A DNA stretch of 64,000 nt from JARIHD01 sp963815935 (GCA_963815935.1 CAWFIL010000006.1:1-64000); one strand, 5' to 3'; positions 36,627 to 45,901 are shown, counted from the stretch's first letter. Notes: a model not told the origin generated them from the sequence alone. Numbers and translations: made by a program.

Positions 36627-38177
36627 ATGCATGAATACGATCAGCCCTTTTCTGTAGAAGGTTCATTACCGCACGAGTTGCTTGACCCAAGAAGCTACGA
36701 AGTTATTACCGACCCCGAACTTACCGACCTGCTGAATCAGGGGCTCGACATAGTTGGTGCCCCGGTACTGGATCGTTTGCTACAAGCCAATGACCCATTC
36801 GATGGTCCGGTGACCGTTATCGAGGACGACCGTTCTCAGAAACGTGTGGAGCACTACTCGCATAGGCAGTTGCTCCAGGAGGTCCCGACCTATATCGAAG
36901 CCGCCGATAGTGCTGGTATTTCTACCGAAGATGCCGGGGAGCTGCTGGTCCATGCCCTGGGCGCGGTCAACTACCCGCACATTACACAAAGCCATCTTTT
37001 GCTCGCTAACCTTACGCATGCTTTGCGCGCCACCGGAGGGACGGGCGAGGTGCTGGCCCCCGGTCAGATCGAAGACCTCAAGAGTTTGATTACTAAGGCT
37101 GGGCATGATGACGTTATAGAGATGAGCCTCAGTGCTTTTGGGTCTGGTCGTAATGCTGGGTTGACGGTCGCAGACAGCCTACGCCTTGTGGACGACTACA
37201 TAGACACGGCCAATTATCGGCAACTAGGGTACAAGATGTATCAGTTTAGGGACGCACTCCAGGCTCTGGATGCCGCTGGCGTCGATCCTACACTTGCGGT
37301 CGAGGTGTTCGATATGGTGCGGGATATGCACCCGGAATATAGAGGTGAGACGTGTCAGGATATTAGGTATGCGCTCATGTTTGGCTCCGCGGCAGCCCAA
37401 AAGACACCCAACGATATGATGCAAGACATCGCTGCCCGTTTACGGGCGGGTAACGATCAGGCGGTCGCCGAACTGCTGAGCGGCCAGGCACAGAGTACCG
37501 CCGAGGTATTCGCGCCCCGCGAACAGCGTGATCGCTATTTCAGAGAAGCGCCAGGCCGTCTGGAGAGTAGGGCTATGCCGTATCGCACGTTGCGATCCTT
37601 TACGGATGGTATGAAAGACATTGAGCGACTTACAGATGCCAATAGCGCAAGGGGCGATGTTGTGTCTGAGGGGCACTGGATATATGACCCACAGACAAGC
37701 ATGTGGTACTCGCATGGCGGCGAGACTCGCTATGTCGGTCCCGGCAGAGTGCGGCACACTAGCGTTGGTTACGATGTCAGTGAGCTGAGCACCACACCAT
37801 ACTCAGTGCATATCCACCTTAGAGAGTATGCCATCGGGGCAGATAAGTATGGCTTTGTTTTTCCTACGAACGCCGATTACCGGGCTGTTGCATATATGAT
37901 GGAGCAGGCGCATGGTCCCGCCCAGCTTCGTTCGTTTATCTCGCATCCTTTAGGGGCGACTGAGTTTGTGTATCCCAATGACCCCGAATCGGTTCGACGT
38001 GTTGCGGAAACCTTCGAGGATGTCAGAAGCCGGTTCTTCGCCCGCTATACTAACGAGGATCATATTTGGGCAACGGCAAGCCGGATGGGCGACGGGCCAT
38101 TTGCTCGCATGTGTGTGGCAGGGATCAATACTTTGTTGCCGACTGGTTTTGAGCTTCGCTACCTCCCACGCGACTGA
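36627..38177 (+). CDS. Unknown protein with a possible JAB/MPN-like motif
   Basis: 516 aa. GTAGGAGG before the start is a good ribosome site. No family is recognised. The first 330 residues are helical and acidic. Near residue 390 VHIHLREYAIGADKYGFVFP followed by TNADY has the H-x-H...P-T/S-x-x-D spacing seen in JAMM/MPN enzymes, but the upstream Glu and further context are not convincing. It lies between the GDPD gene and fusA. Confidence 0.6.
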   Translation: MHEYDQPFSVEGSLPHELLDPRSYEVITDPELTDLLNQGLDIVGAPVLDRLLQANDPFDGPVTVIEDDRSQKRVEHYSHRQLLQEVPTYIEAADSAGISTEDAGELLVHALGAVNYPHITQSHLLLANLTHALRATGGTGEVLAPGQIEDLKSLITKAGHDDVIEMSLSAFGSGRNAGLTVADSLRLVDDYIDTANYRQLGYKMYQFRDALQALDAAGVDPTLAVEVFDMVRDMHPEYRGETCQDIRYALMFGSAAAQKTPNDMMQDIAARLRAGNDQAVAELLSGQAQSTAEVFAPREQRDRYFREAPGRLESRAMPYRTLRSFTDGMKDIERLTDANSARGDVVSEGHWIYDPQTSMWYSHGGETRYVGPGRVRHTSVGYDVSELSTTPYSVHIHLREYAIGADKYGFVFPTNADYRAVAYMMEQAHGPAQLRSFISHPLGATEFVYPNDPESVRRVAETFEDVRSRFFARYTNEDHIWATASRMGDGPFARMCVAGINTLLPTGFELRYLPRD

Positions 38178-38208
38178 CCTCTAGCTAATCAGAGGTGTTT
38201 CTGTTAAA
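38177..38208 (+). promoter_or_regulatory. Weak terminator-like hairpin and fusA promoter
   Basis: ACCTCT (38177-38182) pairs with AGAGGT (38191-38196), 6 bp, followed by GTTTCTGTT, and TTAAAAT-type sequence at about 38203-38209 may be the -10 for fusA. Weak signals both. Confidence 0.35.
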
Positions 38209-38290
38209 ATAAGGGCAAACGCTAACTCGGCGTCCTTATTTCTTTGGGCAAAGAATAGCTATAAACATTAAGAAGGAACTAAGAACTTAT

Positions 38291-40388
38291 ATGGCAGGCA
38301 AAAAATATTCAATTGAGGATCTCCGCAACATCGGTATTATTGCTCATATTGACGCTGGTAAGACGACCACTACCGAGGGTATTCTGTACCGCACTGGTCT
38401 AAAGCACAAAATTGGTGCTGTTCACGATGGTGAGACTACTACCGACTGGATGGCTCAGGAGCGAGAGCGTGGTATTACTATCGTATCTGCTGCTGTTACT
38501 TGCTACTGGAAAGACCATCAAGATCAACATTATCGATACCCCGGGCCACATCGACTTTACCGTCGAGGTAGAGCGCTCTTTGCGCGTGCTTGATGGTGCT
38601 GTCGTTGTCTTTGACGGCAAGATGGGCGTAGAAAGCCAGTCCGAAACCGTTTGGCGCCAGGCCGACAAGTACGGTGTGCCTCGTATTTGTTTTATCAACA
38701 AGATCAACCAAACCGGTGGTGACTTCTACAAATCCCTCGAATCGATTCACAACCGTCTCAACAAGCGCGCTTTCCCAATCCACCTGCCAATTGGCTTTGA
38801 GCAAAGCATCAACGGTGTAGTCGACCTGGTAAGCATGAAAGCCTACACCTACAAGGACTTTACCGACCACGAGCTGGTCGAAGGCGAAATCCCCGCCGAC
38901 ATGCTCGACAAGGCCAAGAAGTACCGTAGCCTGCTAATTGAAAACGCCGTAGCCGAAGACGAAGCAAATTCTAGAGAAGTACTTTGAAGTTGGTGAAGAA
39001 GGTCTGACCGACGACGAAGTCATGCACAGCTGTCCGTACTGCCATTCTGACCGGTAAGTTCTTTGCCGTAACCGGTGGCGATGGCCGTGGCGTGATTGTA
39101 GAAAAAGTGCTTGACCTTGTTGTTGACCTCTTGCCAGCCCCAACTGACCGTTCCAGCACTTGGGGTACACACCCTAAGACTGGCGACGAAATTGAGCGCA
39201 AGCCACTCCGAAAGCGAGCCATTCTGCGGCTTGGCCTTCAAGATTGCCACCGACCCATTCGTTGGTAAGCTTGCATTCTTCCGTGTGTACTCTGGCAAGG
39301 TTAGTCGCCGGCTCGTTACGTTCTGAACAGCTCAACCGGCGAAAAAGAGCGCATTGGCCGTATTGTTCGTATGCAGGCCGACAAGCGTGAAGACGTTACC
39401 GAAGTTGACTGCTGGTGATATTGCCGCTATCGTAGGCCTTAAAGGCACGACTACCGGCAACACGCTTTGTGACGCCAACAACCCAATCATGCTAGAGAGC
39501 ATTACTTTCCCAGAACCACCTGTATCTATTGCCATCGAGCCAAAGACCAAGAGCCGACCAAGAAAAGATGAGCATCGCTCTGCAGCGCCTGGCCGAAGAA
39601 GACCCAACCTTCCGTATTCACGTTGATGACGAAACCGGTCAGACCATCATCTCTGGTATGGGCGAGCTTCACCTCGAAATCATTGTAGACCGCATGAAGC
39701 GCGAATTCAAGGTTGAAGCCAACATTGGTCAACCACAGGTTGCTTACCGCGAAACTATCCGCAAAGATGCTGTCGAAGTTGAAGGTAAATTTATCCGCCA
39801 ATCTGGTGGTCGTGGTCAGTACGGTCACGTATGGCTGCGCTTGAGCCAGAACGAATCAGGTGCAAGGCTTTGAGTTTATCAACTCAATCAAGGGTGGTGT
39901 AGTTCCTAGCGAATACATCAAGCCTGTCAAGCAGGGTATCGAAGAGGCTATGGACAACGGTGTTATTGCCGGCTACCCAGTCGTTGACGTTAAAGGCTGA
40001 ACTGTACGATGGTAGCTACCACGATGTTGACTCCAACGAAATGGCCTTCAAGATTGCCGGCTTCTATGGCACTGCAAGACGGTGTTAAGAAGGCCAACCC
40101 AGTCCTTCTGGAGCCAATCATGAAGGTTGTTGTTGTTACCCCAGAAGAGTTCATGGGTGACGTTATTGGTGACCTTAACTCTAAGCGTGGTCGTATCGAA
40201 TCGATGGAAGACCTGGCGCTGGCATTAAAGAAATCACCGCTTTTGTACCACTTGGTGAAATGTTTGGTTACACCACCAACCTTCGTAGCAACACCCAGGG
40301 CCGCGCCAGCTCAAGCATGGAGCTTGACCACTACGCTGATGTTCCAAGCCACGTTGCCGAGGCTATTATTGCCAAGAACGCTAAGTAG
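38291..40388 (+). CDS. fusA: Elongation factor G, broken by many 1-nt indels in this sequence
   Basis: Across frames the full EF-G is readable: IGIIAHIDAGKTTTTEGILY (P-loop), DWMAQERERGITI, INIIDTPGHIDFTVEVERS, FINKINQTGGDF, then domains II-V to GRASSSMELDHYADVPSHVA. Frameshifts sit after codons and add a synonymous third base: 38522 (CAA+G), 39410 (GAC+T), 39552 (AAG+A), 39995 (AAA+G). It is likely functional; the errors appear to come from the consensus. A strong terminator follows. Confidence 0.88.
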
Positions 40389-40407
40389 CGCAGCTGCTTG
40401 TAGGCAA

Positions 40408-40438
40408 CAAAACGCCCCCTTACGAAGGGGGCGTTTTG
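40408..40438 (+). terminator. Intrinsic terminator after fusA
   Basis: CAAAACGCCCCCTT (40408-40421), loop ACG, AAGGGGGCGTTTTG (40425-40438): 14 bp perfect, ending in TTTT. Confidence 0.88.
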
Positions 40439-40485
40439 AATATGATTGTATTTTTGGCAAACGGAAGGCATTATAAAGCGTAATT

Positions 40486-41592
40486 ATGAGTGTGCAAAGA
40501 GAGTTTTACGATCCTATCGAAGAAGAATGGGTCACATGGCGCGCTTTGGCCGATACATCGAGCCACGGCGTTTCGCAAGGCCTTGGCGACGAGGAAATCG
40601 TTGAGGTATGTGCCCTTGGCAGTTGTGGAAGCAGGAGTGACCCAGAATACAGGTCATGGCGTCAAGATACCCTCATCCCTATTTTGGGGCAGTACGGTGT
40701 GGCAGATCGCGTGTTTAACCCAGAGGTAGAAAAATGGACGCCACTTCGAGCTCCCATTGAAAGCATTCACATGGCCCGCGCATCCGTTCTAGCGGTGTAT
40801 GTAGGCAGAAGCACCGCCAGCCAGGCCAGTATTATGGAGGCTGGATTTGCGACGTACAGCGGCGTTATGCGCGGCCAACGAGTGATTGTGTCGATTGAGC
40901 AGGGAGATGATGCTCCCGAAGAAACCAGGGTGGCTCGCAGCCTCTCAAATAGTGTGCTTACCGCGACCCAGGCCAGGTATCCGCTGTTTACTGTGGCGCC
41001 TAACATTGAGGCGTTGTCACATGCTGCTGGCTTTGAACTGAGCCAACGGGTACGGCAAGCAAAGTCTGGCCTGAGGATCCGCGCCGAGTTGGACCTTCCT
41101 CCGCAACGGGGCGATCTGCAGCCTAGCATTTACCTTTCGGGTACCAGCGGTCCACGACAGCCACGCTGGATGCGGACGGTCAAGGAGGTAGTTCAACGAA
41201 ACGATCCGACGGCACCGGTAGAGGATAGTTTTCGTAAAGACTGGGACGGCTATGCTCAAGATGAAGAGCTGTCGCGTAAGCTAAACGATGCTGTTCATTT
41301 GGTGGCGATCACCAAAGATACCGAGAGTTTTGGTGCGCTAGCCGAGCTTGGCCCGCGCATCTTGCAGGCCGACTTGTCTGGACAGTCGTTTGGCGTATAC
41401 ATCGAGGATCACAAAAGCAAAGCGACTTCACCGACCAATCGTACGCGTGCCCTGGCTCGTGAACATTTGCACCGGTTGTGCGAGGACTTTCCAAACATCA
41501 GGGTATTTGTGGCCGAAAACCTAGATGAGCTGGCTATTTTTGGCCTGAGTGAGTACTTCAAGCAAAAACAGCGCCTCAAGCATGCCGGTTGA
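40486..41592 (+). CDS. Tandem nucleoside 2-deoxyribosyltransferase-like protein
   Basis: 368 aa with two similar halves. Half 1: VCALGSCGSRSDPEYRSWRQ, FNPEVEKWTP, ASVLAVYVGRSTASQASIME with a Glu at the usual nucleophile place. Half 2 (from about 205): PSIYLSGTSGPRQPRWMRTV, DDAVHLVAITKD-like strand, FGALAELG with a Glu. This is the pattern of NDT2-like Rossmann proteins, which cleave or move nucleobases, and which are also related to TIR-type NAD hydrolases. TATAAA (40472-40477) lies 8 nt before the ATG. Activity is inferred. Confidence 0.65.
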   Translation: MSVQREFYDPIEEEWVTWRALADTSSHGVSQGLGDEEIVEVCALGSCGSRSDPEYRSWRQDTLIPILGQYGVADRVFNPEVEKWTPLRAPIESIHMARASVLAVYVGRSTASQASIMEAGFATYSGVMRGQRVIVSIEQGDDAPEETRVARSLSNSVLTATQARYPLFTVAPNIEALSHAAGFELSQRVRQAKSGLRIRAELDLPPQRGDLQPSIYLSGTSGPRQPRWMRTVKEVVQRNDPTAPVEDSFRKDWDGYAQDEELSRKLNDAVHLVAITKDTESFGALAELGPRILQADLSGQSFGVYIEDHKSKATSPTNRTRALAREHLHRLCEDFPNIRVFVAENLDELAIFGLSEYFKQKQRLKHAG

Positions 41593-41624
41593 TAGTAATT
41601 TTTAATATGGGAGTAAAGAAATAT

Positions 41625-41918
41625 ATGGCAAACCAAGAGCTACAAGCGTTGCGCGAACAGATAGACGACATTAATCGACAGCTCGTAGAGCTTATCAATG
41701 TGCGTGCTGCAGTGGCCATCGAAATAGGTAAGGCCAAGCAGGGCGGGGCTATTTACGATCCGGCCCGGGAGGCGACTGTGCTTCGCGCAGTTATTGATCT
41801 GAATCATGGGCCGCTACCCGACGAAGCTATCGAAGCTATCTTCAAGGAAATCATTGCGGCCTGCCGTGCTATTCAGCTGCCGGCGAAGGCTATGCATTCT
41901 GACCTCGAGGTGGCTTGA
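41625..41918 (+). CDS. Chorismate mutase (AroQ class)
   Basis: 97 aa from ATG 41625 with GGGAG upstream. The all-helical fold shows LQALREQIDDINRQLVELIN (R/D motif of helix 1), RAAVAIEIGKAKQ, IYDPAREATVL, and FKEIIAACRAIQ. It converts chorismate to prephenate for Phe/Tyr synthesis. The downstream aminotransferase begins within a few bases, so the pair may make an aromatic amino acid. Earlier TTG/ATG codons (41589, 41607) are possible starts but lack ribosome sites. Confidence 0.88.
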   Translation: MANQELQALREQIDDINRQLVELINVRAAVAIEIGKAKQGGAIYDPAREATVLRAVIDLNHGPLPDEAIEAIFKEIIAACRAIQLPAKAMHSDLEVA

Positions 41919-41920
41919 CC

Positions 41921-43018
41921 GTGCAAAACGCCAACCAATTTATTTGTGACTTGTCCCCCTACCAGGTTGGCCTGCCGATTGAGCAGGTTGCTCGCGAACA
42001 TGGCGTTGCGACCGACCAAATCGTCAAGCTGGCGTCCAACGAGAACCCGCTAGGCCCAAGCCCCAAGGCACTCGCAGCGCTGGAAGTTGCAGTGCGGGGC
42101 GTACACCGATATCCTGAGCACTACCAACTAGCTGTGGCGCTCGCAAAGCACTACGATCTGGATACTAGGTGGATAACCATCGGCAACGGGTCGAATGACC
42201 TCATAGACTTGCTTGCACGTACGTATCTGGATGCTGGCGATGAAGCAATTGTGTCGCAATATGGTTTTGCTATGTACCGTATAGCCATCCAGTCGGTTGG
42301 CGCGGCCACCATTACCGTGCCAGCTAAAGACTACGGGCACGATCTCGACGCTATGCTTGCGGCTATTACCCCCAGAACCAAGATTGTATGGATCGCAAAT
42401 CCCAATAACCCAACGGGAACCTTTATCGCGTACGACCGTATTAAGGATTTTGTTGGGGCTGTCCCCAAAAGCGTTATGGTGGTAATCGACGAAGCATACT
42501 ACGAATACCTAAAGCCAGACGACCAAGCCGACACCTTAACTTGGCCGCTGGACCATCCAAACGTCGTGCTGCTGCGGACGTTCTCGAAGATCTACGGCCT
42601 GGCCGGCCTGCGTGTTGGCTATGCTGTGGCATCTGCTGAGGTTGCTGATTTGCTCAACAGAGTACGCTTGCCATTTAATGTCAGCGGTCCAGCGATTGCC
42701 GCCGCCAGTGTGGCACTACAAGATGATGAGTTTGTCCGTCGGGGCTATGAGCTTAACCAGGAAGGCTGCAAACGATTGCTGGACGGCTTGGAGGACCTCG
42801 GCCTGGAATGTATGCCAGCCTACGGCAACTTTGTGACCTTTAAAGTTGCTGACGCTGCTGGCATTAACCAGGCCCTACTAAAGCGAGGTGTCATTGTTCG
42901 CCCCTTAGCGGGCTATGGCTTGACGGACTGGCTGCGGGTGAGTGTAGGCTTACCATCCGAAAATCAGGCCTTCTTGGCGGCGCTCGAAAGTTGCCTGGCT
43001 AGCACCACGCAACAATAG
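41921..43018 (+). CDS. hisC: Histidinol-phosphate/aromatic aminotransferase
   Basis: 365 aa from GTG 41921, with GAGGTGG 7 nt upstream. PLP fold type I: KLASNENPLGPSPKAL, GNGSNDLIDLL, WIANPNNPTGT, VIDEAYYEY, and the PLP-Lys in RTFSKIYGLAGLRVGY. HisC homologues often act on phenylpyruvate as well. No other his gene is in the window, and chorismate mutase precedes it, so an aromatic role is likely. Confidence 0.85.
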   Translation: MQNANQFICDLSPYQVGLPIEQVAREHGVATDQIVKLASNENPLGPSPKALAALEVAVRGVHRYPEHYQLAVALAKHYDLDTRWITIGNGSNDLIDLLARTYLDAGDEAIVSQYGFAMYRIAIQSVGAATITVPAKDYGHDLDAMLAAITPRTKIVWIANPNNPTGTFIAYDRIKDFVGAVPKSVMVVIDEAYYEYLKPDDQADTLTWPLDHPNVVLLRTFSKIYGLAGLRVGYAVASAEVADLLNRVRLPFNVSGPAIAAASVALQDDEFVRRGYELNQEGCKRLLDGLEDLGLECMPAYGNFVTFKVADAAGINQALLKRGVIVRPLAGYGLTDWLRVSVGLPSENQAFLAALESCLASTTQQ

Positions 43019-43125
43019 GTGTTTACACCGGTAACACTTTAGGTTACAATATTCTGGTCGCTCGTGTGAGCTTTTTAATATTGTTCGCACAGTAATTTAC
43101 TAAAGATATAAGGAGTCATTTTTAA

Positions 43126-44314
43126 ATGGCAGATAATTTGACCGCAGCAAGCCGCACGTAAACGTTGGTACCATGGGTCACGTTGACCACGGTAAAACTA
43201 CACTTAACTGCTGCTATTACAGCTGTACTTGCTAAGAAGCTTCCTAGCGCCGTCAACAAGCCAGTTGCTTACGACCAAATCGACAACGCACCAGAAGAAA
43301 AAGCTCGTGGTATTACCATTGCTACTTCTCACCAGGAGTACGAAACAGAAAAGCGTCACTACGCTCACGTCGACATGCCTGGTCACGCCGACTACGTCAA
43401 GAACATGATTACTGGTGCTGCTCAGATCGACGGTGCTATTCTCGTTGTTGCTGCCAGCTGACGGCCCAATGCCTCAAACTCGTGAGCACGTTCTGCTTGC
43501 TAAGCAGGTTGGTGTGCCTAAGATTCTTGTTTTCCTGAACAAGATGGACCTGGCCGACCCAGAACTAGTTGAACTGGTTGAAGAGGAAATTCGTGAACTT
43601 CTTGCTAAGAACGAATTCGACGAAGACGCTCCAATCATCAAGGGTTCTGCTACCAAAGCTCTCGAAGGCGATGCTGCCAACGAAGACGCTATTATGGAAC
43701 TCGTTAAAGCTATGGACGACTACATTCCAGAGCCAAAGCGCGACCTCGACAAGCCATTCCTGATGCCTATCGAAGACGTTTTCTCAATCAAGGGTCGTGG
43801 TACTGTTGCTACTGGCCGTATTGAGCATGGTATCGTTAAGGTTAACGACGAAGTTGAAATCGTTGGTATCCGCCGACACCAAGAAATCAGTTGTTACTGG
43901 TATTGAAATGTTCAAGAAGAACCTTGACCAAGGTCAAGCTGGCGACAACGTTGGTATCTTGCTTCGCGGTATTGAGCGTGATGACATCGAGCGCGGTCAG
44001 GTTTTGGCTAAGCCAGGTACTATTACTCCTCACACTGAATTTGACGCTGAAGTTTACATCCTTAACCAAGGAAGAAGGCGGTCGTCACACTCCATTCTTC
44101 AAGGGTTACAAGCCACAGTTCTACTTCCGTACAACTGACGTAACTGGTGAAGTTGAACTTCCAGCTGACAAAGAAATGGTTATGCCTGGTGACACCATTA
44201 CCTTCAAGGTTAAGCTACTTGCTCCAATCGCTATGGAACAAGGTCTTACGCTTCGCTATTCGCGAAGGTGGCCGTACCGTCGGTGCTGGTGTTGTTACCA
44301 AGATCAACAAGTAA
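43126..44314 (+). CDS. tuf: Elongation factor Tu, broken by several 1-nt indels in this sequence
   Basis: AAGGAG lies upstream of ATG 43126. Joined frames give EF-Tu: HVNVGTMGHVDHGKTTL, KARGITIATSHQEYE, VDMPGHADYVKNMITGAAQI, FLNKMDLADPELVELVEEEI, then domains II-III ending REGGRTVGAGVVTKINK. Breaks: one base missing from the Phe codon at 43138, extra bases at 43206 (CTT+A), 43456 (GCC+A), 43874 (CGC+C), 44070 (CAA+G), 44248 (CTT+A). All extras follow complete codons. The gene is probably intact in the cell. Confidence 0.9.
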
Positions 44315-44338
44315 TTCTCTTCTAGGTAACACCTACAC

Positions 44339-44371
44339 AAAACACCCGGGACTAATCTCTCGGGTGTTTTT
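44339..44371 (+). terminator. Intrinsic terminator after tuf
   Basis: AAAACACCCG (44339-44348), 12-nt loop, CGGGTGTTTT (44361-44370) plus T. Confidence 0.83.
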
Positions 44372-44408
44372 GTATTACAATAGACCCATAACTAAGGGGG
44401 TGTTTGCT

Positions 44409-44810
44409 ATGAGTCAGAATCCAGTTGTACATTTTGAAATGCCATATAACGACGCGGCACGAGTTGCGGAGTTCTACAGTAAGGCCTTTGGCTGGAATAT
44501 GGTCAACCTGGGTGAGCAGATGATGAACTACGTCACGGCCGGGACGGCCGAGACCGACGAGAATCGCATGGTCAAAACACCAGGTACGATCAACGGCGGT
44601 TTTTACCCGCTCAAAGACAGCCCGGAGAACAAAGAGCCATCGGTAGTTATTAGTGTGGATGACCTCGACAAAGCTATCCAGGACGTGAAGGTTGCCGGCG
44701 GCACGATGCTGAACGAACCAAGCGAAATTCCCGGTATTGGTATGTGGGCAACGTTCAGGGATACTGAAGGTAACAGGGTAAGCCTCCTGCAAGCAAATCC
44801 TCGCACATAG
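44409..44810 (+). CDS. VOC (glyoxalase/bleomycin-resistance) family protein
   Basis: 133 aa. The fold is two beta-alpha-beta3 modules: VVHFEMPYNDAARVAEFYSK with AFGWNM, then VVISVDDLDKAIQDVKVAGG and GMWATFRDTEGNRVSLLQ. Potential metal residues H9 and E/D positions are present. Function in this broad family cannot be set. AAGGGGG upstream is the ribosome site. Confidence 0.82.
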   Translation: MSQNPVVHFEMPYNDAARVAEFYSKAFGWNMVNLGEQMMNYVTAGTAETDENRMVKTPGTINGGFYPLKDSPENKEPSVVISVDDLDKAIQDVKVAGGTMLNEPSEIPGIGMWATFRDTEGNRVSLLQANPRT

Positions 44811-44815
44811 CAACA

Positions 44816-44844
44816 TTGACTTATATAAACATAAGTGCTATAAT
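44816..44844 (+). promoter_or_regulatory. Near-consensus sigma70-type promoter
   Basis: TTGACT (44816-44821), 17-bp spacer, TATAAT (44839-44844) with an extended TG at 44836-44837. It drives the first GC-rich block; the flanking DNA still has native composition. Confidence 0.75.
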
Positions 44845-44914
44845 ACGCAGCTGTATTCAGAGCCTTGGCTTTGAAGTACATTAGCAATTTCTCTGTTTTG
44901 TATTAGGGAGGATT

Positions 44915-45070
44915 GTGGCTTGCAACGCCAGCAGTACCGTAGCTGTAGCGCTGACATTGCAAGCCATTGCATCCGTTGTCCTTTTTGGACCAACCCTAGG
45001 AGCCTTCTATGTGCTTCCACACCCACGTCGACACTCCGCGCGGCCGCTTCGCGATCGTGCCGGAGACTGA
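44915..45070 (+). CDS. Possible small membrane peptide upstream of the GC-rich block
   Basis: 51 aa, GTG start with AGGGAGG a few nt upstream. Residues 8-33 are hydrophobic (STVAVALTLQAIASVVLFGP). It overlaps the next gene by 62 nt out of frame, so its C-terminus is doubtful. It may be a translated leader peptide, or chance. Confidence 0.3.
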   Translation: MACNASSTVAVALTLQAIASVVLFGPTLGAFYVLPHPRRHSARPLRDRAGD

Positions 45071-45653
45071 CCTGGTCATCCCGCTCCACGTCGTCGCCAA
45101 CGACCACGTCCTCCGTCCCGAGGGTCACTGGACCCCCAGCGCCCTGGAGAACGTTCTCGGCCAGCCCTGCGCGTACACCTCGCGGACCGTGCGACTGTTC
45201 GTCGTCCTGCCCGAGTTGACCGTCGCCGACCTGAGCGTCCCCGAGCTGGTCGCCATGCTCAAGGAGTACGCGCAAGCGCACGACCTGAACATCAAGCTGA
45301 CCTACTACACGGGGCCGAAGTCGTCCAAGGAGTACATCAACGCCCGCACCGACTACATCAGGCCGCAGCGCCGCGTGTCCATCGACATCGCCACCCGCGA
45401 GATCGTGGACTACCTGACGCAGCACGGCGACGCCGGCCGGATGCTCCTGACGGACATGCACCTCAGCCCCGGCTGGGACTACAGCATGCCCCACGGTAGC
45501 ACCTCGTTCGACATGCACGCGCTGTTCACGAACTGCAACCTGCACTTCGAGCGCAACGCCGAGTACGACTACAACACTGTGGTCGTGCACGACTATGCCG
45601 ACCGGCAGCACAACCAGACGCAGTACGCGATCAACGTTCCGCGTTGCCGGTGA
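45009..45653 (+). CDS. Unknown protein of GC-rich, actinobacterial-like composition
   Basis: 214 aa. Third codon positions are overwhelmingly G or C, unlike the neighbouring VOC gene, which marks recent acquisition. No domain is recognised. The sequence has several His/Cys/Asp clusters (MCFHTHVDT, DMHLSPGWDY, DMHALFTNCNLHFE, VVVHDYADRQHN). TAGGAG lies about 8 nt before the ATG. The promoter at 44816 is upstream. Confidence 0.7.
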   Translation: MCFHTHVDTPRGRFAIVPETDLVIPLHVVANDHVLRPEGHWTPSALENVLGQPCAYTSRTVRLFVVLPELTVADLSVPELVAMLKEYAQAHDLNIKLTYYTGPKSSKEYINARTDYIRPQRRVSIDIATREIVDYLTQHGDAGRMLLTDMHLSPGWDYSMPHGSTSFDMHALFTNCNLHFERNAEYDYNTVVVHDYADRQHNQTQYAINVPRCR

Positions 45654-45719
45654 ATCCACCGCGCGCCGCGTGACCTGACCGCCTGACGGGGTTCGGAGCC
45701 GCAGGGCACACGCAAGACA

Positions 45720-45822
45720 GAGAAGCCGCACCCAGGGGGTGAAGTGACAGATATGTCGAAGTCCTGGTACGCCTCGCGCGTCCACCTTCCTCATTATCTT
45801 CACTTCATCTCCCTGGCTTCTC
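45720..45822. other. Long imperfect inverted repeat (about 103 nt)
   Basis: Three paired segments in register: GAGAAG/CTTCTC (45720-45725 with 45817-45822), CCAGGG/CCCTGG (45732-45737 with 45811-45816) and TGAAGTGA/TCACTTCA (45740-45747 with 45800-45807). It lies after the GC-rich gene and could be a terminator remnant or RNA hairpin. Confidence 0.45.
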
Positions 45823-45830
45823 CCCAAGGT

Positions 45831-45849
45831 TAGTACCACTATGGTACTA
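45831..45849. promoter_or_regulatory. Palindromic operator-like site
   Basis: TAGTACCACTATGGTACTA: 7-bp perfect arms around five bases, 24 nt upstream of the promoter for the next gene. A related TAGTACC occurs at about 46537. A dimeric repressor site is a plausible reading. Confidence 0.4.
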
Positions 45850-45872
45850 GCATTAGGAAGTCGCCAGAACAC

Positions 45873-45901
45873 TTGAAAATAAACACGAAAAATGGTAAAA
45901 T
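45873..45901 (+). promoter_or_regulatory. Promoter for the 45950 gene
   Basis: TTGAAA (45873-45878), 17-bp spacer, TAAAAT (45896-45901). AT-rich and native-looking despite the GC-rich genes on both sides. Confidence 0.6.

Noticed and set aside
33793..38177. Complete prophage
   Set aside because: Only tail-fibre-like genes; no integrase, terminase, portal, capsid or lysis genes.
25305..44314. Programmed frameshifting or genuine pseudogenes in rpoB, rpoC, fusA, tuf
   Set aside because: Far too many events in essential genes, no slippery sites or stimulators, all catalytic motifs kept, and a synonymous-base pattern better explained by merged alleles.
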